Shown here: in pieces, positions 1-7,423 of the stretch
How positions within the stretch are numbered: the stretch's first letter is position 1
How the letters are laid out: each line of letters begins with the position of its first letter
Origin: Cellulomonas sp. NS3
Lineage (GTDB): Bacteria; Actinomycetota; Actinomycetes; Actinomycetales; Cellulomonadaceae
Length of the DNA stretch: 64,000 nt
Reading direction: 5' to 3'
Assembly: GCF_024757985.1 (NCBI RefSeq)
Contig: NZ_CP103289.1
Coordinates: 2,294,001-2,358,000 of the forward strand
The notes under the pieces: generated by a model
The model's input: the letters and a program-made list of their open reading frames with translations, nothing else
Database searches by the model: none
What the model was told of the DNA's origin: nothing
Translations under genes and position numbers: made by a program

Positions 1-7
1 GCTCAGC

Positions 8-1393
8 TCAGAGCGCGCGACATCGCTCCTCCGCGCCGGCGAGCCCGACGACGGTCGAGGGGCCGACCATCCCGGCCGCGAGCGTCGTGCCGTCGGCGGG
101 GTCGACGAGCAGGAACGCGCCCGTGCGGCGGTGCTCGGCGTAGTCGTCGAGCACGATGGGCTCGGCGAGGCGCAGCTGCACCGTGCCGATGTCGTTGAGC
201 GCGAGGCGGTCGACGCCCGGCTCGACGGTCAGGGTGTCGATGTGCAGTCGGGAGTCGACCGTGCGCAGGATCGCCCGGACGGTCCGGGTGCCCGAGCGCA
301 CGAGCACGCGCGCGCCGGGGACGGACGGCGCGTCGGCGAGCCAGCACAGCGTCCCAGTGAGGTCCGCGCCGGTGACCGGGGCGCCCTCGGCCGGGGCGAG
401 CACGTCGCCGCGGGAGATGTCGACGTCGTCGGCGAGGCGCAGCGTCACGGACTGCGGCGCGTGCGCGACGTCGAGCTCCCCGTCGAACGTGTCGATGCCG
501 ACGACCCTCGTGCGCCGGCCCGAGGGCAGCACCACGACGTCGTCGCCGACCCGCACGACCCCCGACGCGATCCGCCCCGCGTAGCCGCGGTAGTCGGGGT
601 GCTCGGGCGTCTGCGGCCGGATCACGTACTGCACCGGGAAGCGCAGCGGCTCGGTCGTCGGGTCGCGGTCGACCGGGACGGCCTCGAGGTGCTCGAGCAG
701 CGTCGGCCCGGCGTACCAGGGCGTGCGCACCGAGCGGTCCACGACGTTGTCGCCCGCGAGCGCCGAGAGCGGGATCGCCTGGACGTCGTGCACGCCGAGG
801 CCGGCGGCGTAGAGCGTGAACTCGTCGGCGATCCCGGTGAACGTCGCCTCGTCGAAGCCGACGAGGTCCATCTTGTTGACCGCGAGCACGACGTGCGGGA
901 CGCCGAGGAGCGCCGCGATCGTCGCGTGCCGCCGGGTCTGCTCGAGCACGCCCTTGCGCGCGTCGACGAGCACGATGGCCAGCTCGGCGGTCGAGGCGCC
1001 CGTGACCATGTTGCGCGTGTACTGCACGTGGCCGGGGGTGTCCGCGAGCACGAACGCGCGCGTCGCGGTCGAGAAGTACCGGTAGGCGACGTCGATCGTG
1101 ATGCCCTGCTCGCGCTCGGCGCGCAGGCCGTCGGTGAGCAGCGCGAGGTCGACGACCTCACCGCCGCGCGCCTGGCTCGCGCGCTCGACGGCGGCGAGCT
1201 GGTCGGCGAGCACCGACTTCGTGTCGTAGAGCAGGCGCCCGATCAGCGTGCTCTTCCCGTCGTCGACCGAGCCCGCGGTCGCGAGCCGGAGCAGCTCGCG
1301 CTCGTGGTGCGTCGAGGGCCCGTGCCCCGCCGGGAGCCCGGTCGCGGGGGCGGCGCGCTCGTCCTGGTCCTGCTGCGTCATCGTCGTCCCCAT
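8..1393 (-). CDS. cysN: Sulfate adenylyltransferase subunit 1 (CysN GTPase)
   Basis: GTPase subunit of ATP sulfurylase. With CysD it makes adenosine 5'-phosphosulfate (APS) from sulfate and ATP in the cytoplasm, driven by GTP hydrolysis. The 461-residue protein has an EF-Tu-like GTPase domain with the P-loop GSVDDGKST at 41-49, the switch segment EQGITIDVAYRYF, DTPGH and NKMD, followed by beta-barrel domains. It ends without the APS kinase (CysC) extension of NodQ-type fusions, which fits the APS reductase encoded upstream. The ATG shares one base with the cysD stop (TGATG), so translation is coupled. It is the last operon gene visible; the operon may continue beyond the window start. Confidence 0.96.
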   Translation of the reverse strand: MGTTMTQQDQDERAAPATGLPAGHGPSTHHERELLRLATAGSVDDGKSTLIGRLLYDTKSVLADQLAAVERASQARGGEVVDLALLTDGLRAEREQGITIDVAYRYFSTATRAFVLADTPGHVQYTRNMVTGASTAELAIVLVDARKGVLEQTRRHATIAALLGVPHVVLAVNKMDLVGFDEATFTGIADEFTLYAAGLGVHDVQAIPLSALAGDNVVDRSVRTPWYAGPTLLEHLEAVPVDRDPTTEPLRFPVQYVIRPQTPEHPDYRGYAGRIASGVVRVGDDVVVLPSGRRTRVVGIDTFDGELDVAHAPQSVTLRLADDVDISRGDVLAPAEGAPVTGADLTGTLCWLADAPSVPGARVLVRSGTRTVRAILRTVDSRLHIDTLTVEPGVDRLALNDIGTVQLRLAEPIVLDDYAEHRRTGAFLLVDPADGTTLAAGMVGPSTVVGLAGAEERCRAL

Positions 1394-2340
1394 CAGAAGT
1401 AGCCCTCGCGCTTGCGGTCCTCCATCGCGGCCTCCGACGCCCGGTCGTCGGCGCGCGTCGCGCCGCGCTCGGTGAGCCGGCTCACCGCGACCTCGGCGAT
1501 CACGTCGGCGACCGTCACCGCGTCGGACTCGACCGCCCCGGTGCAGCTCATGTCGCCGACCGTGCGGTACCGGACCCGGCGCCGCTCGACGACCTCGTCG
1601 CCGCGCGGACCGCCCCAGTCGCCCGGCGCGAGCCACATGCCGTCGCGCTGGAACACCTCGCGCTCGTGCGCGTAGTAGATCTCCGGGAGCGGGATCCCCT
1701 CGCGCTCGATGTAGCGCCACACGTCGAGCTCGGTCCAGTTCGAGAGCGGGAACACGCGCACGTGCTCGCCCTTCGCGTGCCGGCCGTTGTACAGGTCCCA
1801 CAGCTCGGGGCGCTGGCGGCGCGGGTCCCACTGGCCGAACTCGTCGCGCAGGCTGAACACGCGCTCCTTGGCCCGGGCCTTCTCCTCGTCGCGGCGCCCA
1901 CCGCCGAACACGGCGTCGAAGCCGTGCGCGGTGATGCCGTCGAGCAGCGGGACGGTCTGGAGCGCGTTGCGCGAGCCGTCGGGGCGCTCCCGCACGGCGC
2001 CGGAGTCGATCGCGTCCTGCACGCTCGCGACGACCAGGCGCAGCCGGTGCTCGGCCACGACCGCGTCGCGGTAGTCGATGACCTCGGGGAAGTTGTGCCC
2101 GGTGTCGACGTGCATGATCGCGAACGGCACCGCGGCGGGCCAGAAGGCCTTGCGCGCGAGGTGCAGCATGACGATCGAGTCCTTGCCGCCGCTGAACAGC
2201 AGCACCGGGCGCTCGAACTCCCCGGCGACCTCCCGGAAGATGTGGATCGCCTCCGACTCGAGCGCCTCGAGCTGGGTCAGGGGGCGCGCGAGGGCGGCGA
2301 CGGCGGGCGCCGGCGCTGTCGTGGTCACGTCCGTGCTCAT
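1393..2340 (-). CDS. cysD: Sulfate adenylyltransferase subunit 2 (CysD)
   Basis: Catalytic subunit of ATP sulfurylase, partner of CysN. The 315-residue protein carries the PP-loop motif SGGKDS after the segment FERPVLLF, then MHVDTGHNFPEVIDYRD and FGGGRRDEEKARAKERVFS, all typical of CysD. Length matches the family (about 300). I chose the ATG at 2340 because it overlaps the cysH stop in an ATGA; a second in-frame ATG five codons upstream lies inside cysH. The C-terminus EDRKREGYF is characteristic of the family. Confidence 0.97.
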   Translation of the reverse strand: MSTDVTTTAPAPAVAALARPLTQLEALESEAIHIFREVAGEFERPVLLFSGGKDSIVMLHLARKAFWPAAVPFAIMHVDTGHNFPEVIDYRDAVVAEHRLRLVVASVQDAIDSGAVRERPDGSRNALQTVPLLDGITAHGFDAVFGGGRRDEEKARAKERVFSLRDEFGQWDPRRQRPELWDLYNGRHAKGEHVRVFPLSNWTELDVWRYIEREGIPLPEIYYAHEREVFQRDGMWLAPGDWGGPRGDEVVERRRVRYRTVGDMSCTGAVESDAVTVADVIAEVAVSRLTERGATRADDRASEAAMEDRKREGYF

Positions 2341-3041
2341 GTGTGCAGCCCGCATTCCGTCTTGTCCTTCCCCGACCAGCGTCCGGCGCGGGGGTCCTCA
2401 CCCGGCGCGACCGGGCGCGTGCACGGCGCGCACCCGATCGACGCGTAGCCGAGCTGGCGCAGGGGGTTGAGCAGCACCTGGTGCTCGGTCGCGTACGCGT
2501 CGACCTCGTCCTGCGTCCATGCGGCGAGCGGGTTGAGCTTGACCTTGTCCCGCTTGGCGTCCCAGCCGATCACCGTGATGTCGGTGCGGGTCGGGGCGTC
2601 CTCGCGGCGCATCCCGGTGACCCAGGCGCCGTACGGCGCGAGCCCGCGCTCGAGCGGCTCGACCTTGCGCAGCGCGCAGCACAGGTTCGGGTCGCGGTCG
2701 TGCAGGCGGGGTCCGTGCTCCGCGTCCTGCTCGGCGACGGTGCGCAGCGGAAGGATCGTCCGCAGCCGGATGTCCGTGGTCTCGGCGAACGCGTCGCGCG
2801 TCCCGATGGTCTCGGCGAAGTGGTACCCGGTGTCGAGGAAGATCACGTCGACGCCCGGCACCGCGCGGCTCGCGAGGTGCACGAGCACCTCGTCGCCCAT
2901 CGACGAGGCGACCACGAGGTCACCGCCGAACGTCTCGCCCGCCCAGGAGAGGATCTCGAGCGGGTGGGCGCCCTCGAGCTCGGCACCAGCGCGCTCGGCG
3001 AGCGTGCGCAGCGCGTCCTTGTCGTGCACGACCGTGCTCAT
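2337..3041 (-). CDS. cysH: Adenylyl-sulfate reductase (CysH, APS type)
   Basis: Reduces APS to sulfite and AMP, the step between CysDN and sulfite reductase. The 234-residue protein has the PAPS-reductase fold (SSMGDEVLVHLASRAVPGVDVIFLDTG is cut here to its hallmark FLDTGYHFAET) and the catalytic C-terminal cysteine in KTECGLHT. Two cysteine pairs, CC in NLCCALRK and CxxC in GCAPCTRP, are the [4Fe-4S] ligands that separate APS reductases from PAPS reductases; this is family knowledge applied to visible residues. ATGA overlaps join it to the small zinc-ribbon gene upstream and to cysD downstream. Confidence 0.96.
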   Translation of the reverse strand: MSTVVHDKDALRTLAERAGAELEGAHPLEILSWAGETFGGDLVVASSMGDEVLVHLASRAVPGVDVIFLDTGYHFAETIGTRDAFAETTDIRLRTILPLRTVAEQDAEHGPRLHDRDPNLCCALRKVEPLERGLAPYGAWVTGMRREDAPTRTDITVIGWDAKRDKVKLNPLAAWTQDEVDAYATEHQVLLNPLRQLGYASIGCAPCTRPVAPGEDPRAGRWSGKDKTECGLHT

Positions 3042-3196
3042 GACCCCACCACCAGTCCGAGGAACTTCACGCTGAACACCCGGGTGCACCCCCGGCACTC
3101 CCACTCGCCGCCGCGCGGACCGGCGGGCCGCAGGTCCTCGCCCGCGCAGAACGGGCAGTAGTACGGCGTCACGTGCCCGGAGTCGGCCTCGCTCAT
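3038..3196 (-). CDS. Small zinc-ribbon protein of the sulfate assimilation operon
   Basis: A 52-residue protein with two CxxC knuckles (YYCPFCAG at 12-19 and WECRGCTR at 32-39) and a hydrophobic tail FSVKFLGLVVGS. Both ends overlap neighbours by ATGA (stop of sulfite reductase at its start, cysH start at its end), so it is translated as part of the operon. The four cysteines suggest a zinc ribbon or small redox/chaperone protein. I recall similar tiny ORFs beside cysH in other actinobacteria, but no function is known to me. A role in delivering electrons or sulfite between the two reductases would be speculation. Confidence 0.85.
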   Translation of the reverse strand: MSEADSGHVTPYYCPFCAGEDLRPAGPRGGEWECRGCTRVFSVKFLGLVVGS

Positions 3197-4851
3197 CGCA
3201 GGTCCGCCTCGTCCGCGCGCAGCGCCCACTCGGCGAAGGACTCGCCCTCGAGACGCGCGTGGTCGAAGCGGGTCGCGACGCGCTCGACGTAGTCGGGCAG
3301 GTCCTCGGCCGCGATCCGCAGCCCGCGCAGCGTGCGTCCGAGGTGGCTGTCGACGCCCAGGCTCCCCCCGAGGTGGACCTGGTAGCCCTCCTCGCCGCCC
3401 GCGAGCGCGCCCTTGAGGCCGATGTCGGCGACCTGGATGCGGGCGCACGAGTTCGGGCAGCCGTTGAGGTTGATCGTCAGCGGGTGCTCGAACGTCGGCA
3501 GCCGGCGCTCGAGCTCGTCGACGAGCGCCGCGCCGCGCGCCTTGGTCTCGACGATCGCGAGCTTGCAGAACTCGATCCCGGTGCACGCCATGGTGCCCCG
3601 GCGGAACGTGGACGCGCTGCGCACCTGGAGCCCGAGCGCCTCGAGGCCGGCGACAAGGGCGTCGACCCGCTCGGCGGCGACGTCGAGCACGACGAGCTTC
3701 TGCTCGACGGTCAGCCGCACCCGGCCGCTGCCGGCCTGCTCGACGAGGTCGGCGATCTCGGTCAGCAGCGGGCCGCTGATCCGTCCGACGCTCGGGGCCG
3801 CGCCGACGTAGAAGAGGCCGTCGACCTGCGGGTGCACGCCGACGTGGTCGCGGCGCCCGAGCGGGGGAGCGGCGGGCTCGGGCCCGTCGGCGAGCCGGCG
3901 GCCGAGGTACTCCTGCTCCAGCACGTCGCGGAAGACCTGCGGGCCCCAGTCGGCCATGAGGAACTTCAGGCGCGCGCGGTTGCGCAGCCGGCGGTAGCCG
4001 TAGTCGCGGAAGATGCCGACGACGCCGGCCCACACGTCGGGGACGTCCTCGAGCGGGACGAACGCCCCGAGGCGCTTGGCGAGCATCGGGTTCGCCGCGA
4101 GCGCCCCGCCGACCCACAGGTCGAAGCCCGCACCGAGCTCGGGGTGCACGACGCCGACGAACGACACGTCGTTGATCTCGTGCACGACGTCGTGGTGCGG
4201 TGAGCCGCTGATCGCGGTCTTGAACTTGCGCGGCAGGTTCGAGTACGCCGGGTCGCCGATGTACTGGCTCTGGATGAGGTCGATCGCGGGCGTGCCGTCG
4301 ATGATCTCGTCGGCCGCGACGCCCGCGACGGGGGACCCGAGGATGACGCGGGGCACGTCGCCGCACGCCTCCTGGGTCGTGAGCCCGACGGCCTCGAGGC
4401 GGCGCCAGATCTCCGGGACGTCCTCGATGCGGACCCAGTGGAGCTGGATGTTCTGCCGGTCGGTGATGTCGGCGGTGCCGCGCCCGAACTCGGTCGACAG
4501 CTCGCCGACCGTGCGCAGCTGGGCGAGCGAGAGCCGCCCGCCGTCGCAGCGGACGCGCAGCATGAAGTACTCGTCGTCGAGCTCGTGCGGCTCGAGCGTG
4601 GCGGTCTTGCCGCCGTCGATGCCGGGCTTGCGCTGCGTGTACAGGCCCCACCAGCGCATGCGCCCGCGCAGGTCCTGGCCGGGGATCGAGGCGAAGCCCT
4701 CGCGCGAGTAGACCTCTTCGATGCGCCGGCGGACGTTCAGGCCGTCGTCGTCCTGCTTGAACTGCTCGTTCGCGTTGAGCGGCTCGCGCTGGTCGAAGGC
4801 CCACTGGCCCTCGTTCTTGGTCGCCGGCGGGGCGATCCGAGTCTGCGCCAT
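3193..4851 (-). CDS. sirA: Ferredoxin-dependent assimilatory sulfite reductase
   Basis: Six-electron reduction of sulfite to sulfide with siroheme and a [4Fe-4S] cluster. The 552-residue protein belongs to the nitrite/sulfite reductase family with two internal repeats. Cluster cysteines are visible as CTGIEFC (C-x5-C) and GCPNSC (C-x3-C); siroheme-binding Arg/Lys-rich segments include ITDRQNIQLHW and FRRGTMACTG. The operon of APS reductase and ATP sulfurylase favours sulfite over nitrite as substrate. The ATG at 4851 has a GGAGG Shine-Dalgarno nine bases upstream. About 105 bases separate it from the cysteine-rich leader ORF. Some annotations call such proteins nirA or cysI. Confidence 0.95.
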   Translation of the reverse strand: MAQTRIAPPATKNEGQWAFDQREPLNANEQFKQDDDGLNVRRRIEEVYSREGFASIPGQDLRGRMRWWGLYTQRKPGIDGGKTATLEPHELDDEYFMLRVRCDGGRLSLAQLRTVGELSTEFGRGTADITDRQNIQLHWVRIEDVPEIWRRLEAVGLTTQEACGDVPRVILGSPVAGVAADEIIDGTPAIDLIQSQYIGDPAYSNLPRKFKTAISGSPHHDVVHEINDVSFVGVVHPELGAGFDLWVGGALAANPMLAKRLGAFVPLEDVPDVWAGVVGIFRDYGYRRLRNRARLKFLMADWGPQVFRDVLEQEYLGRRLADGPEPAAPPLGRRDHVGVHPQVDGLFYVGAAPSVGRISGPLLTEIADLVEQAGSGRVRLTVEQKLVVLDVAAERVDALVAGLEALGLQVRSASTFRRGTMACTGIEFCKLAIVETKARGAALVDELERRLPTFEHPLTINLNGCPNSCARIQVADIGLKGALAGGEEGYQVHLGGSLGVDSHLGRTLRGLRIAAEDLPDYVERVATRFDHARLEGESFAEWALRADEADLR

Positions 4852-4912
4852 CGGGCGCTACCTCCGGGGATCGTGGGCGCGCGGGCCACGTCCTGCCGTC
4901 GCTGGGGACGGG

Positions 4913-4940
4913 GTGCCGGGACGGGACGAGCGCCCGGCAC
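4913..4940 (-). promoter_or_regulatory. Hairpin between cys leader ORF and sulfite reductase
   Basis: Perfect 8-bp inverted repeat GTGCCGGG/CCCGGCAC with a 12-base loop, 19 bases after the leader stop codon and about 60 bases before the sulfite reductase start. It has no T-tract. It could act as a terminator or a ribosome-access switch in an attenuation scheme. A second 6-bp pairing (GCGGAC with GTCCGC, 4970-4975 with 4995-5000) lies inside the leader ORF and holds the Cys-Cys-Cys codons in its loop, so ribosome stalling would disrupt it. Confidence 0.5.
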
Positions 4941-4958
4941 AGAAAAGGACGGGTCGAC

Positions 4959-5033
4959 TCAGGCGATCCGCGGACAGCAGCAGAAGGTGCGCAGGTCCGC
5001 AGCGCCGCCACAGGGGCGACAGCAGGGACACAT
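4959..5033 (-). CDS. Cysteine-rich leader peptide (putative cysteine attenuator)
   Basis: A 24-codon ORF beginning MCPCCRPC and ending FCCCPRIA, then TGA: seven cysteines in 24 residues, including a run of three. It sits directly upstream of the sulfate assimilation operon on the same strand. Polycysteine leader ORFs upstream of cysteine operons are an established attenuation class in mycobacteria, where ribosome stalling at Cys codons under cysteine shortage raises operon expression; assignment here is by analogy. Start is the only ATG in frame. A weak AGGTG lies 12 bases upstream and no clear leaderless -10 is seen. Confidence 0.75.
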   Translation of the reverse strand: MCPCCRPCGGAADLRTFCCCPRIA

Positions 5034-5224
5034 CGGCGACTTCAGCACCTGACGAGGATGACCGACGTAACCCGATCAGGGGAGGGCGTGACCACTGGAT
5101 GAGACGCGATGGTCGCGATGCGGGACGGCGGATGTCGTCATGCGGACCAGGACGGGCGTCCGAGGCCCCGATCGCCCGCTCACCAGCACGTCCGCCCTGC
5201 GCGGCGACGTCCCGCGGCCCGCCG

Positions 5225-5230
5225 TACGCT
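5225..5230 (+). promoter_or_regulatory. Candidate leaderless -10 box of zapE
   Basis: TACGCT (TANNNT) lies seven bases before the zapE ATG at 5238. That spacing puts the transcription start at or next to the start codon, as in the leaderless mRNAs common in actinobacteria. There is no Shine-Dalgarno sequence between it and the ATG, which supports a leaderless transcript. Confidence 0.5.
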
Positions 5231-5237
5231 GGACGTG

Positions 5238-6314
5238 ATGAGCATCCCCGCGCACGACACCGCACCCCCGGCACCCGGCGCCGCACGCGCTCCGGCGTCC
5301 GCCGTGACCAGCCTCACGTCCCGCCGGCCCGCGGTGCCGACCGAGCGGCTCCTCGCCGAGCTCGTGCCGCCGCGCCACTTCGCCGACGAGTCGTTCGACA
5401 CCTACCGGCCCGACCCCGCGCACGCGAGCCAGGCGCGGGTGCTCACGCGGCTGCGGGAGGTCGCGGGGGAGGTCGGCGCGCGCACCGATCGCCCCTGGTG
5501 GAAGCCAGGGCGGCGCACCGCACCGCCCGCGGTCTACCTCGACGGCGGCTTCGGCGTCGGCAAGACCCACCTGCTCGCCTCGCTCGCGAAGGAGCACGGC
5601 GAGCACGCCGCGTTCGGCACGTTCGTCGAGTACACCAACCTCGTCGGCGCGCTCGGCTTCGGGCCGACCGTCGAGGCGCTCGGGCAGCGCCGGCTCGTCT
5701 GCATCGACGAGTTCGAGCTCGACGACCCGGGCGACACCGTCCTGATGTCCCGGCTCCTGCGCGAGCTCGCCGACCGCGGGGTGGCGCTCGCGGCCACGTC
5801 CAACACGCTCCCCGGGTCGCTCGGCGAGGGCCGGTTCGCCGCCGAGGACTTCCTGCGCGAGATCCAGGCGCTCGCCGACCGGTTCGAGGTCCTGCGGGTC
5901 GACGGCGAGGACTACCGGCACCGAGCCGTCGTGACCGACACCGACCCGCTCGACGACGACGCGGTCCGGGGCGCGGCGGCGCGGGTCCCCGGCGCGAGCC
6001 TCGACGCGTTCGACGCGCTGCTCGAGCACCTCGCGACCGTGCACCCGAGCCGGTACGGCGCGCTCCTCGACGGCGTCACGCTCGCCGGGTTCACCGGCGT
6101 GCGACCGGTGCCGGGACAGGACGTCGCGCTCCGGCTCGTCGTCCTCGTCGACCGGCTCTACGACCGCGACGTGCCCGTCCTGCTGGGCGGCGGCCACGCC
6201 GGCGAGCTGTTCTCCCCGGAGATGCTCGCGGGCGGCTACCGCAAGAAGTACTACCGGGCGCTGTCCCGGCTCGGCGCGCTCGCGGAGGTCGGGCGGACGA
6301 CCGCCGCGGTCTGA
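5238..6314 (+). CDS. zapE: Cell division protein ZapE (AFG1-like ATPase)
   Basis: AAA-type ATPase of the ZapE/AFG1/LACE1 family, 358 residues. Walker A GGFGVGKT at 103-110, Walker B CIDEFEL at 155-161, sensor-like AATSNTLPGSLGEGRF, and a C-terminal segment GELFSPEMLAGGYRKKYYRALSRL cut here to its hallmark YRKKYYRALSRL. In proteobacteria ZapE associates with FtsZ; the actinobacterial role is less clear. It is divergent from the cys operon and alone in its transcription unit. A GTG one codon earlier is in frame; the ATG fits the -10 spacing better. Confidence 0.93.
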   Translation: MSIPAHDTAPPAPGAARAPASAVTSLTSRRPAVPTERLLAELVPPRHFADESFDTYRPDPAHASQARVLTRLREVAGEVGARTDRPWWKPGRRTAPPAVYLDGGFGVGKTHLLASLAKEHGEHAAFGTFVEYTNLVGALGFGPTVEALGQRRLVCIDEFELDDPGDTVLMSRLLRELADRGVALAATSNTLPGSLGEGRFAAEDFLREIQALADRFEVLRVDGEDYRHRAVVTDTDPLDDDAVRGAAARVPGASLDAFDALLEHLATVHPSRYGALLDGVTLAGFTGVRPVPGQDVALRLVVLVDRLYDRDVPVLLGGGHAGELFSPEMLAGGYRKKYYRALSRLGALAEVGRTTAAV

Positions 6315-6371
6315 GCGCCGCCGGCGGAAATCGGCTCGGCGTCCCGTGCGCTGCTCGGGGAGCATGGCGTC

Positions 6372-7394
6372 GTGACCGTCACCGAGCACGCCACCGGCCT
6401 GCGGGGTGACCTCGTGCTCGGCGACGACGTGCTCACCCTGCGCTGCCTGCGGGACGCCGACGCGCAGGCGATGGTCGACGGCGACGACCCGGACCAGGTC
6501 CGCTGGCTCAACGACGGCCACACGTCCGACCTCGCACGCACGCAGGAGTGGATCGGGCGGAACCAGCGCGAGTGGCGCGACGGCGGGCCGCGGCGGAACC
6601 TCGGGATCGTCGACCGGGCGACGGGTGCGCTGGCGGGGACGGTCGAGGCGCACCTGGCCCTGCCGGACCTGCCCCCGGGCACGGTCAACGTCGCCTACGG
6701 CGTCTTCCCGGCGTTCCGCGGGCGCGGCTACGCAGCGCGGGCCGTCGGGCTCCTGTGCACGTGGCTGGGCGCGGCGACGGACGCGGCGACCGTGGTGCTG
6801 CGGATCGACGCGGACAACGCGCCGTCGCTGGGCGTCGCCTGCGACCCGGGGCTGCGCCGCGCCGGGCTCGTGCGCGTGGGGCCGGGTCCGGACGGCCTCG
6901 TCCACCACGCGCTGCCCCTGCGGCGCGCCGCCCGGGTCGCGCTCGCCTGCGGGCCGGCCGGCTCGGGCAAGAGCACGCTCGCCGGGCGGCTCGAGCGCGC
7001 CGGATTCGTGCGGCTGTCGTTCGACGAGGAGGCGTGGCGCCGCGGGCACCGGGACCACCCGCTGCCCGCGCACGTCGCGGCCGCCGTCCACGACGTGCTG
7101 CGGGCGCGCCTCGTCGCGCACGTGCGGGCCGGGAGGGACGTCGTGGTCGACACGTCCTTCTGGTCGCGCGCGTCGCGGGACTCCTACCGCGCGCTCGTCG
7201 CACCGGTCGGCGTCGTGCCGGTCACCTACCACCTGGCGACGCCGCGCGAGGAGGTGCTGCGCCGGCTCGCGGCGCGCACGGGCGCAGGCCCGGACGACGT
7301 CGTGGTGCCCGCGGAGCTGGCCCGCGCCCACGTCGACGGGTTCGAGGTGCCGACGCCCGACGAGGGACCGCTCGTGGTGCTCGGGCGCGGCTGA
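6372..7394 (+). CDS. GNAT acetyltransferase fused to a P-loop kinase-like domain
   Basis: A 340-residue two-domain protein. The N-terminal half (about 15-185) is a RimJ/RimL-like GNAT acetyltransferase with the acetyl-CoA pyrophosphate-binding segment FRGRGYAARAVGLL at 115-128. The C-terminal half begins with Walker A CGPAGSGKST at 193-202 and has DVVVDTSFWSRASRDSYR, resembling the zeta-toxin/AAA_33 type of small-molecule kinases (aminoglycoside phosphotransferase or gluconate kinase-like P-loop proteins). The substrate is unknown; antibiotic modification is one possibility but not supported by context. GTG start at 6372, 57 bases after zapE, same strand. The two domains are in one frame with no break. 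Confidence 0.85.
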   Translation: MTVTEHATGLRGDLVLGDDVLTLRCLRDADAQAMVDGDDPDQVRWLNDGHTSDLARTQEWIGRNQREWRDGGPRRNLGIVDRATGALAGTVEAHLALPDLPPGTVNVAYGVFPAFRGRGYAARAVGLLCTWLGAATDAATVVLRIDADNAPSLGVACDPGLRRAGLVRVGPGPDGLVHHALPLRRAARVALACGPAGSGKSTLAGRLERAGFVRLSFDEEAWRRGHRDHPLPAHVAAAVHDVLRARLVAHVRAGRDVVVDTSFWSRASRDSYRALVAPVGVVPVTYHLATPREEVLRRLAARTGAGPDDVVVPAELARAHVDGFEVPTPDEGPLVVLGRG

Positions 7395-7423
7395 CCCCGC
7401 GCCGACGCGGTGCCCCGGGGCCG

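Noticed and set aside
131-1402. Long plus-strand open frame antisense to cysN
   Set aside because: Composition is typical of antisense frames in GC-rich genes; no domain and no ribosome site.
8-2401. Open minus-strand frame of 797 codons reading through cysD and cysN
   Set aside because: Only its 3' part, in the cysN frame, matches a family. The rest is in the wrong frame for cysD, with poor codon use.
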